DNA of 24,925 nt from positions 1 to 24,925 of the forward strand of contig CAZHNZ010000058.1 of the NCBI GenBank assembly GCA_964534355.1. The letters are read 5' to 3'. Below, one piece after another: positions 16,238 to 23,680 of the stretch. Source of the DNA: CAXXIC01 sp964534355 (GTDB taxonomy: Bacteria > Bacteroidota > Bacteroidia > Bacteroidales > UBA7332). Position numbers and translations under genes: made by a program. Under the pieces are notes generated by a model. It searched no databases. It worked only from the letters and a program-made list of their open reading frames with translations, and had not been told where the DNA came from. Position 1 is the first letter of the stretch. The number at the start of each line of letters is the position of its first letter.

Positions 16238-18310
16238 ATGAAAAAAGAATTAACACACAAGCAGAATATACTCCGGATGTGGGTGTTTTTTGTTTTCGGT
16301 ATTACCCTGTGGGGGTGTTCCGTTGAAGATAAGCTGGATTCTACCAGTGCAGCTTTAAGTTCTTCTGGTTTTAATTATGAGACTAAGTCAAATGTCTCTC
16401 TAAAACTTAAAGTTATTAATTTGTATGATCAACCGGCACCGGGAGTGGCTATTCAGGCGTACTTTGAATATCCGCTGGAAAGTGGTTCTTCTGTCTTAAA
16501 GCAAGGACTACAAGCAACACAATTGGGGCAAACAAATGTTAACGGGGAATTAAACACGGTATTGACTATTCCATCGTATGTTGGAAAAGCATACATTTTG
16601 GTTAGTAATGTGGAGTTTAGGCAGGTGTTTGAAGTAGATGGTTCTCAGTCTTCGTTTTCTAAAACTATTACTCTTTCCAAGATGTCCTTTCGAGGTCAGC
16701 CAATGTTTAGGGGGACATCCGGTGATACAGATCCGGTTGCATACACAAGAAATTCAAAATTTCTACAAACGGATGCAAACTGGACAGTTCTGGGTACTTT
16801 TGATGCAACTACCGGTGGTCCTAATTACATTGAAAGCGTTGATGTTACGGGTTTTACAACCTTAGATGGTTACGCTTCTCAGATAGCTAATTTTAATGGT
16901 ATTAACTCGAATTTAACAACAATTGAAAATAATACTCAGGTATGGGTTTCATTCTATAGCGAAGGAGCTGCTTACTACAATACAATGGGATATTTTTACT
17001 ATCCGGCAGGAAATCCTCCTTCAGATTCTGCCAGTATTAAGAAGATTGTCATTTTCCCCAATGCATCCGCTTCACCAGTAGCTAATAATAGAAGTTCGAC
17101 ACAATGGTTAGGTGGTGGAGCTCTTGTAAGAGGCTCCAAGGTTAAATTGAAATATTACGACACAAATACGTCAACATGGGTAGATCGTTTTCCTGCCGGT
17201 GTTACAATTAGCTGGTTTGTTAACGCAAACGGATATGGTGGTGCATGGAATTATGGTACGAATGCAACTATTGACAACCGAATATTTCAATACGGTGGAT
17301 TTTTGACTTCTGTGAATAAATTAAATGGTCCGGGTGAATTCTCGCAGGTTTCGATGTATTTTGATATGACAACGCACAAAAAGCTTCTTGGATTTGAAGA
17401 TACAAACCGACGTAATAATGTTAATTATCTTTCGGATAATGATTTTAATGATGTGATGTTCGTTGTTGAAACGAATCCGATTATTGAGCCCAATATTATT
17501 CTGACCTCTACCGGCACTTTGGCTTATGAAGATAATTGGCCAAGTACGGGTGATTATGATTTTAATGATTTAGTTGTCGATTATAAAACACAGGTTTATT
17601 TGAATACGCAAGAACAGACTGTTGATAAGATCGTTTATAAAGTACTGGTTAAAGCGGTTGGTGCAATTTACAGGAATGGATTTGCTGTAGAGATACCGGG
17701 TAATCCTTCAAATGTAAATGTTCAGACCTCATATAGTGGTAGTGCTACTTTGCTTGCAAATGCGATATTTCCAAGAGCTGCTTCAGGGGTTGAAACCGGT
17801 ACGGGGTCTTCAAACTTTGTTGTACCTTTCTTTGATAATGCGTTTACCCTTTTTGGTTCAAGTTTTATTCCGGGTTATCCAAATACCGATCAATCTGATG
17901 CAAGGGCGTTTGCAGCTGACACAATTACTAAAACGATCACTTTTACCACTCCTGTTTCAATGTCAGCTTTGGGAACGGCACCATTTAATCCATTTATTAT
18001 TGTAAATGGAGAAAGAGGAAAAGAGGTCCATCTAGCCTCTAAGCATGGTACTGCAAAGGCCACTATTTCGTATTATGGAACTCAAAATGATCTAACAAAT
18101 CAGAGTACGTTGTGGTATGTGGGTACATCAAGTAAACCATGGGCATTGGATTTAACGGACGGTTTTAAGTATCCAACTGTGGCAAATAGTATTGAACAGG
18201 CTTATCCTTATTTTAGTACATGGGCTTCCAGTGCCGGTGTTAATAAAAAGGACTGGTATAAAAATACGGGAACAGGTTACCGAGACAATTCGAAGATTTA
18301 TTCAAAATAA
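16238..18310 (+). CDS. LruC domain-containing surface lipoprotein (copy 2)
   Basis: This 690-residue paralog of the preceding gene has lipobox LWGC (Cys27) followed by SVED, again acidic after the cysteine. The order is the same: a regulatory-like beta sandwich (residues ~45-135, APGVAIQAYFE then TNVNGEL), a conserved MGYFYYPAGNPPSDS block, a DUF4114-like segment (GFEDTN at 385, DNDFNDVMF) and a LruC/DUF4842 domain from YEDNWP (430) to the end. It lacks the acidic calcium-repeat-like insert of copy 1: the join between the two domains is only about 15 residues (NPIIEPNIILTST). A strong terminator follows the stop. Tandem duplication is the simplest origin. Confidence 0.8.
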   Translation: MKKELTHKQNILRMWVFFVFGITLWGCSVEDKLDSTSAALSSSGFNYETKSNVSLKLKVINLYDQPAPGVAIQAYFEYPLESGSSVLKQGLQATQLGQTNVNGELNTVLTIPSYVGKAYILVSNVEFRQVFEVDGSQSSFSKTITLSKMSFRGQPMFRGTSGDTDPVAYTRNSKFLQTDANWTVLGTFDATTGGPNYIESVDVTGFTTLDGYASQIANFNGINSNLTTIENNTQVWVSFYSEGAAYYNTMGYFYYPAGNPPSDSASIKKIVIFPNASASPVANNRSSTQWLGGGALVRGSKVKLKYYDTNTSTWVDRFPAGVTISWFVNANGYGGAWNYGTNATIDNRIFQYGGFLTSVNKLNGPGEFSQVSMYFDMTTHKKLLGFEDTNRRNNVNYLSDNDFNDVMFVVETNPIIEPNIILTSTGTLAYEDNWPSTGDYDFNDLVVDYKTQVYLNTQEQTVDKIVYKVLVKAVGAIYRNGFAVEIPGNPSNVNVQTSYSGSATLLANAIFPRAASGVETGTGSSNFVVPFFDNAFTLFGSSFIPGYPNTDQSDARAFAADTITKTITFTTPVSMSALGTAPFNPFIIVNGERGKEVHLASKHGTAKATISYYGTQNDLTNQSTLWYVGTSSKPWALDLTDGFKYPTVANSIEQAYPYFSTWASSAGVNKKDWYKNTGTGYRDNSKIYSK

Positions 18311-18334
18311 TCTTTTGTAATTTGAATTTTATTT

Positions 18335-18373
18335 GAAAGGCTTTTCTGATTCAGAAAAGCCTTTCTTTTTTTT
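18335..18373 (+). terminator. Rho-independent terminator after the lipoprotein pair
   Basis: Two 15-base arms (18335-18349 and 18351-18365) are perfect reverse complements, giving a stem of about 13 bp with a 5-base GATTC loop. The stem contains AAAGGC/GCCTTT, and eight T residues follow at 18366-18373. There is no A-run on the left side, so it works in the + direction only. It ends transcription 25 bp after the second lipoprotein stop. Confidence 0.93.
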
Positions 18374-18398
18374 GTAGATATTTTAATTGCTAAAATTA

Positions 18399-18428
18399 TT
18401 GTGTTGTCAATTTTTTTTAATAGTTTTG
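18399..18428 (+). promoter_or_regulatory. Candidate Bacteroidota promoter for the nucleotidyltransferase operon
   Basis: TTG (18399-18401, within ATTG) and TAGTTTTG (18421-18428, a full match to TAnnTTTG) are 19 bp apart, the usual spacing. The site lies just downstream of the terminator and gives a leader of about 45 bases before ATG 18479. Confidence 0.5.
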
Positions 18429-18478
18429 TGTAATTGTATTTATATATTGAAAAAAAGGAATAATATAAACTCTTACCT

Positions 18479-19336
18479 ATGAAAGTTACTAAAGCAGTTA
18501 TAACAGCGGCAGGTCCTGATCAAAGAAATTTACCACTACAGACCTTGATTGATAGTGATGGTCAAAGAAAAACAGTATTGCAAATTCTTGTAGAAGAGGT
18601 TATTGAGGCTGGTATTAAGGATATTGCAATTGTGATAAACCCGGAAGATATGCAAGCGTATAGCGATGCCTGTTTGCAATATCTGAATATGATTACATTT
18701 TTACCTCAAAATCAACGGACCGGATATGGTCAGGCTATGCTTTGTGCGAAAGAATTTGTGGGTAATGATTTCTTTTTACATTTGGTGGGTGATCATTTAT
18801 ATGTTAGTCGTACAAATATTCGAAGTGCCAAACATTTGATTTCTATTGCAGAGTTGAATAACTGTTCTGTATCAGCAGTGCAACCGACAAGAGAGGGGCT
18901 TATTCCTCATTTTGGTGTAATCGGCGCTAGTCGTATCCATGGTTCTAACGAATTGTACAAAGTCGATAAAGTGGTAGAAAAACCTACCCCGACTGTTGCA
19001 GAGCAACAATTGGTAGTTTCCGGTTTGCGCGCAGGGCATTATCTCTGCTTCTTTGGTATGCATGTGCTATCACCGGGCGTGATGTCTATATTGGCACATA
19101 AACAGGCATTGTCACCCGATGAAAGATTGGATTTGAGTAGCTCATTGAACGAGTTAGCTTCGAAAGAGCATTATCTGGCTTTGGAAAAAAACGACTATCG
19201 TTTCGATATGGGTGCAAAATATGGTTTGTTTAAAGCTCAGTTATCGCTGGCATTGGCCGGTAAAGACAGAGATAAACTTATGGCAGAATTGCTGGAGTTT
19301 TTTGTGACAAAAGATATTCATTCGATTGGGAGATAA
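18479..19336 (+). CDS. GalU-like nucleotidyltransferase (UTP-sugar-1-phosphate uridylyltransferase family)
   Basis: This 285-residue protein has the sugar-phosphate nucleotidyltransferase fold. The first strand and loop read KAVITAAGPDQRNLPLQTL instead of GalU's GxGTRxLPxT and a KEM-type lysine motif, so the signature is degenerate, with only Arg16 and LPLQT recognisable. Downstream landmarks hold: VGDHLY with the metal-binding Asp105, VVEKPTP with the sugar-phosphate-binding Lys168, and FDMGAKYGLFKAQL near the C terminus, typical of GalU. The expected reaction is UTP plus sugar-1-phosphate to UDP-sugar and diphosphate. It stands 26 bp before a gene that also has a UDP-sugar pyrophosphorylase domain, so the two may form a complex or act on different sugars. 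A non-catalytic role is possible given the altered loop. Confidence 0.75.
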   Translation: MKVTKAVITAAGPDQRNLPLQTLIDSDGQRKTVLQILVEEVIEAGIKDIAIVINPEDMQAYSDACLQYLNMITFLPQNQRTGYGQAMLCAKEFVGNDFFLHLVGDHLYVSRTNIRSAKHLISIAELNNCSVSAVQPTREGLIPHFGVIGASRIHGSNELYKVDKVVEKPTPTVAEQQLVVSGLRAGHYLCFFGMHVLSPGVMSILAHKQALSPDERLDLSSSLNELASKEHYLALEKNDYRFDMGAKYGLFKAQLSLALAGKDRDKLMAELLEFFVTKDIHSIGR

Positions 19337-19362
19337 TATTTAAAACAAAACAACAATACATC

Positions 19363-22300
19363 ATGGGTAAACTTACCTCAATTATTATATCCGAAGATCC
19401 GGCCATAAAAAATCTTTCACTGGAAAGCGTTTGTCAGAATGCCACTTTATGGGAATTGCAACGAGAATGTGATGAGCTGGAGTTGTTTAGGCACGAAGAG
19501 AGTAATCTATATCATCGCGTACGTGCACTTTTCTTCCTATATGCCATACATCGATTTTATATTCCAATGTGTGCCGGCGTGGGCAGCGAAGGAGTGATTC
19601 CGTATGAAGCCTACGAAAACATGCTAAATCGTCGTTTCGAAGAGGCAATCGATCTTTTTTTGAAAGTTCAGATACATAGTGGAGCCAACGAAGGCATATC
19701 GAGCGGATTGGCTGATGCATATCATCAATTGGCATTTCAGTCGCTGGCCAATCAGGTAAAGCGTAGTGTGCGATCTACCCCCGGAAATCAATGGATGTTT
19801 CGCACGGGGCATCCGGATGATCATCCGCTGACTTTCCGGAAAGAGTTGTTGGTGAAAGATGCAAAAACGGGCATGTATCCCTTATTGCACGAATGTACAC
19901 CGGTACGAATGGATTTAACGCATAGTGGCTGGAGTGATATTTTCTTTTTGGGAATGGATTTTCCTGAAGGAGCAAAGGTGCTAAATATATCTGTGGATTT
20001 GAGTGTGTTAGGCAGTTCGACCTCATCGCCCAAACCGCCTATTGATACATATTTGCGTGTGATAGATGAGCCTGTTTTGAGATTGACAAGCATTGATCTG
20101 GCAACATCGGCTTCCATAGATAAACTATCAGACGTATTTGATTTTGCCAAAGATTATCTGGGATTGATAAAAGCTGCGGTGATAGCTTCCGGTATTATTC
20201 CTCCGGGTATGGAGGGGGCTGATTTACCGCTTTCTCAGCTATTGGAGAAGATGGTTGGCGAAGGACGTGGTATTGAGCTGGTGAGTCAGGTGAATAATAT
20301 ACCGAAGGGATCACGTTTGGCTGTTTCAACAAATCTTTTGGCATCGTTGATCTCTTTGTGCATGAGGGCAACCGGTCAGACTCAATCTTTGGAAGGTAGT
20401 TTGATCGAGGATGAGCGTCGTTTGGTTGCTGCAAAAGCAATTTTGGGCGAGTGGATTGGTGGTTCTGGTGGTGGATGGCAGGATTCGGGTGGAGTATGGC
20501 CTGGTATGAAGCTGATTCAGGGTGTTGAAGCAACAAGTGCTGATCCGGAATTTGGTGTTAGTAAGGGGCGCTTATTACCTAAACATAAAGTGCTCGAAGG
20601 GGCCGGTGTTTGTGAGGATATCTATCAGAGATTGCAGGACAGTCTGGTAATTGTCCATGGCGGAATGGCACAGGATGTAGGGCCGATACTGGAAATGGTC
20701 ACAGAAAAATACCTTTTACGATCAGAAAAAGAGTGGGAGGCAAGACAAAAGGCAATTCATTTTTTCGAAGAAGTCGTGGATAAATTGAAAGCCGGAAATG
20801 TTAAGGAAATTGGTCAGTTTACGCAACAAAATTTTGAGGGTCCGATTCAAACCATTATACCCTGGTCTGCAAACTATTATACCGAAACATTGATAAAAAT
20901 AGTGTCATCTGAATTTGGTGATAGTTTTTGGGGATTCTGGATGATGGGCGGTATGTCTGGGGGCGGAATGGGCTTTATCTTCGAGCCATCTGTAAAGCAA
21001 AAAGCCCAACAACGATTGGGAGAAATTATGCGCGATGTGAAAAAGAGACTGATTCATGCAGTTCCTTTTGCGATGGAGCCTGTGGTATACGATTTCAGAA
21101 TCAATGATAACGGAACGTTTGCCCAAATGCAGCACGATGAGAATGCCATGTTACCGGAAGGATATTATACATTGACAACGCCCGCATTGTTAAAGCGTGA
21201 GTTAAACTCATTAACAAAGTGTCAGCGTAAAGAGCTTGAATTATTGGGTAAGGCCAATAAAACTAATCCGTTATACGGTAATTTCGTCTCTCATTTATTT
21301 GAACGAATGATGCCTCAGGGTGAAAATGCAACTGCAAATCAGGTTGCACTGACTCATTTGTTGGCACAACATGGATTTGATCCTGTACAGCACAAACAGA
21401 TAAAGGATGACCTAAAATCTGGTCGTATCGGAATGGCTCAAAACAGACTACCTATCAATAGTAAAATTGAAGATGTGCATTCGGACGATGTCTTTGATGC
21501 CCGTTTTGAAGATACAGAGAAATACAGAGAGATTGGAGTCAGGGCGTTGCAAAATGGCGAATTGGCTATTATTTCTCTGGCAGGTGGAGCCGGAACACGA
21601 TGGACGAAAGGTTCGGGTGTTGTTAAATCACTCAATCCATTTGCAAAATTATCAGGAAAGCACCGTAATTTTATCGAAGTGCATCTGGCAAAAAGCAGAA
21701 AAACGATGAAGGATTTTTCGTGCACTCTGCCTCATATTTTTACCACAAGTTATTCTACTCACGAGGCAATCGGGCAATATCTCGATGCCGAAAATAATTA
21801 CAATTATCCCGGAAAATTGCTTCTTTCACCCGGACGGGCAATTGGACTTCGATTGATACCTACGGAACGTGATTTGCGTTTCTTGTGGGAGGAGATGGCT
21901 CGTCAGGTATTGGATGAGCAATCGCAAAAAATGCGCGAAAGTTTGCAGCAAGCTCTCATAAACTGGGCAAAGACTAACGGCGAAGCAGAGGATTATACGG
22001 ATAATTTACCTAATCAATGTATTCATCCTGTCGGGCATTGGTATGAAGTGCCTAATCTGTTCTTAAACGGTCGGTTACATGAATTGTTGACTCAGTCGCC
22101 CAATCTGAAATACCTGTTTATCCACAATATTGATACTTTGGGCGCAAATGCAAATCCCGCCTATTTGGGTTATCATATTGCCAAAGGTAATGCGCTGACC
22201 GCCGAGGTTATTTCCCGAAAACTGGATGACAGAGGGGGCGGATTGGCTAAAATTAATGGAAAAGTCAGGTTGGTAGAGGGTATGTCTTTGCCGGACGAAA

Positions 22301-22683
22301 AGATTGAGTTTGATTTATCCTATTACAATTCAAATTCTTTTTGGGTTGATATAGATCAGTTGTTATCTGTGTTTGGATTGCTACGTACCGATTTATCGGA
22401 TATGGAAAAAGTGAAGTCGGCTGTTTGGCAAATGTCCCGACGAATGCCTACATATGTGACAATCAAAGAGGTGAAGAAGAGATGGGGGAAAGGGCAGGAG
22501 GATGTTTTCCCGATTACTCAGTTCGAGAAATTGTGGGGTGATATGACTGCTTTGCCTGAATTGGCTTGCGGGTATATGGTTGTTCCTCGTTTCAGGGGGC
22601 AACAATTGAAAGAAGTTGCTCAGTTGGATGGTTGGTTGCGGGACGGAAGTGCGTCGTTTATTGATTCATTGTGTCATTGGTAA
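19363..22683 (+). CDS. Fkp-type GHMP sugar kinase-like domain fused to a C-terminal UDPGP-family pyrophosphorylase
   Basis: In this 1106-residue protein, residues ~1-170 are helical and unrecognised. Residues ~177-600 match the kinase half of L-fucokinase/Fkp in order: motif 1 TPVRMDLTHSGWSD (179-192), then a RLTSIDL segment, motif 2 PKGSRLAVST (314-323), GGGWQDSGG (Asp374, the likely catalytic base) and motif 3 GGMSGGGMGFIF (529-540). Residues ~725-1106 are a UDPGP-type pyrophosphorylase with LAGGAGTRW (739-747) and HNIDTLGANANP. Such a fusion could phosphorylate a free sugar at C1 and then activate it with UTP. The domain order is opposite to canonical Fkp. The kinase loop lacks the usual GLGSS glycines (Arg318, Ala320), so kinase activity is uncertain. 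No signal peptide is present, so it is cytoplasmic. Confidence 0.75.
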   Translation: MGKLTSIIISEDPAIKNLSLESVCQNATLWELQRECDELELFRHEESNLYHRVRALFFLYAIHRFYIPMCAGVGSEGVIPYEAYENMLNRRFEEAIDLFLKVQIHSGANEGISSGLADAYHQLAFQSLANQVKRSVRSTPGNQWMFRTGHPDDHPLTFRKELLVKDAKTGMYPLLHECTPVRMDLTHSGWSDIFFLGMDFPEGAKVLNISVDLSVLGSSTSSPKPPIDTYLRVIDEPVLRLTSIDLATSASIDKLSDVFDFAKDYLGLIKAAVIASGIIPPGMEGADLPLSQLLEKMVGEGRGIELVSQVNNIPKGSRLAVSTNLLASLISLCMRATGQTQSLEGSLIEDERRLVAAKAILGEWIGGSGGGWQDSGGVWPGMKLIQGVEATSADPEFGVSKGRLLPKHKVLEGAGVCEDIYQRLQDSLVIVHGGMAQDVGPILEMVTEKYLLRSEKEWEARQKAIHFFEEVVDKLKAGNVKEIGQFTQQNFEGPIQTIIPWSANYYTETLIKIVSSEFGDSFWGFWMMGGMSGGGMGFIFEPSVKQKAQQRLGEIMRDVKKRLIHAVPFAMEPVVYDFRINDNGTFAQMQHDENAMLPEGYYTLTTPALLKRELNSLTKCQRKELELLGKANKTNPLYGNFVSHLFERMMPQGENATANQVALTHLLAQHGFDPVQHKQIKDDLKSGRIGMAQNRLPINSKIEDVHSDDVFDARFEDTEKYREIGVRALQNGELAIISLAGGAGTRWTKGSGVVKSLNPFAKLSGKHRNFIEVHLAKSRKTMKDFSCTLPHIFTTSYSTHEAIGQYLDAENNYNYPGKLLLSPGRAIGLRLIPTERDLRFLWEEMARQVLDEQSQKMRESLQQALINWAKTNGEAEDYTDNLPNQCIHPVGHWYEVPNLFLNGRLHELLTQSPNLKYLFIHNIDTLGANANPAYLGYHIAKGNALTAEVISRKLDDRGGGLAKINGKVRLVEGMSLPDEKIEFDLSYYNSNSFWVDIDQLLSVFGLLRTDLSDMEKVKSAVWQMSRRMPTYVTIKEVKKRWGKGQEDVFPITQFEKLWGDMTALPELACGYMVVPRFRGQQLKEVAQLDGWLRDGSASFIDSLCHW

Positions 22684-22707
22684 GTATTAATATTATAGTT
22701 TATTAGA

Positions 22708-23613
22708 ATGGTTATACCTCAATCTCTCCGCGACGGAGATCAAATCAGAATTGTTTCTCCGTCGGGGAGAATTGAACCGGTGTACATTGATCGGGCTGCA
22801 GATGCTTTGTTTTCAATGGGTTTTCAACCCGTTGTTGGGAGATATGCAAAAGCTGTGCATGGACGGTATGCGGGTACAGATGAGGAGAGATTGAGTGATC
22901 TTATGAATGCATACCAAAATCCGGATGTAAAAGCGATTTTATGTAGTAGAGGCGGATATGGAGTCGTGCATTTACTTGACAAAATTAACCCTGAACTAAT
23001 TCGCAATAATCCCAAATGGCTGATTGGTTACAGCGATATAACGGCTCTTCATGCCTTGTCTCAGAATTGTGGTGTTGCTTCTATTCATGCACCAATGGCA
23101 AGACATTTGGCCGAGGAGGATTTATCTGATGCATCAATTGTTGCTTTTTCGAAAATTCTGAGAGGTCAAATGCCGGATTATACTTTCGATGCCCATCCTT
23201 TAAACTGCGAGGGTGAGTGCACCGGTGTTTTGAGAGGAGGAAATTTGTCTGTATTACAGGGGCTAAGAGGGACCTCTTTCGATATGAAGGCCGAGCAAGT
23301 TATTTTGTTTATTGAAGATATTGGCGAGAAGCCTTATCAGGTAGAACGGATGATGTATAACCTGAAAATGGGAGGTTTTTTTGAAAAAATTTCCGGCTTG
23401 ATTGTTGGTCAATTTACAGATTATGAGGAAGATATACAGATGCATCGGTCTCTTTATGAGTTGATCGGAGATGTTGTTTCAGAGTACACTTTTCCTGTTG
23501 CGTTCGGGTTTCCTGTTGGCCATGTGACTCAAAACATGCCTCTCTTATGTGGTTGTGATTGTTTGTTAAAAATCAATAAATCACCCTCTCTTTCATTTTG
23601 TTTGTCTGAATAA
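22708..23613 (+). CDS. LD-carboxypeptidase, peptidase family S66
   Basis: This 301-residue protein matches family S66 (LdcA), serine peptidases that remove the terminal D-Ala from the muropeptide tetrapeptide during cytoplasmic peptidoglycan recycling. The catalytic triad is visible: Ser109 in IGYSDIT, Glu203 in FIEDIGEK and His272 in PVGHVTQNMPL. The N-terminal RIVSPSGRI and SRGGYG blocks are typical. No signal peptide is seen, consistent with a cytoplasmic enzyme. It follows the fusion gene by 24 bp and is probably co-transcribed. A functional tie to the sugar-nucleotide genes is not evident beyond envelope metabolism. Confidence 0.92.
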   Translation: MVIPQSLRDGDQIRIVSPSGRIEPVYIDRAADALFSMGFQPVVGRYAKAVHGRYAGTDEERLSDLMNAYQNPDVKAILCSRGGYGVVHLLDKINPELIRNNPKWLIGYSDITALHALSQNCGVASIHAPMARHLAEEDLSDASIVAFSKILRGQMPDYTFDAHPLNCEGECTGVLRGGNLSVLQGLRGTSFDMKAEQVILFIEDIGEKPYQVERMMYNLKMGGFFEKISGLIVGQFTDYEEDIQMHRSLYELIGDVVSEYTFPVAFGFPVGHVTQNMPLLCGCDCLLKINKSPSLSFCLSE

Positions 23614-23648
23614 AGGGAAAAAGAGGCGGTATTAGGGTATAATTTACT

Positions 23649-23656
23649 TATTTTTG
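23649..23656 (+). promoter_or_regulatory. Candidate -7 element before the partial lyase gene
   Basis: TATTTTTG matches TAnnTTTG and lies 24 bp before ATG 23681, but no clear -33 TTTG is at the right distance. The 67-bp gap shows no terminator, so read-through from the carboxypeptidase gene is possible. Confidence 0.35.
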
Positions 23657-23680
23657 CAGGTGTATCACAAAACTAAAACC

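Noticed and set aside
20195..20536. 113-codon minus-strand open frame inside the kinase/pyrophosphorylase gene
   Set aside because: It is proline- and serine-rich, low-complexity reverse translation of a conserved coding region.
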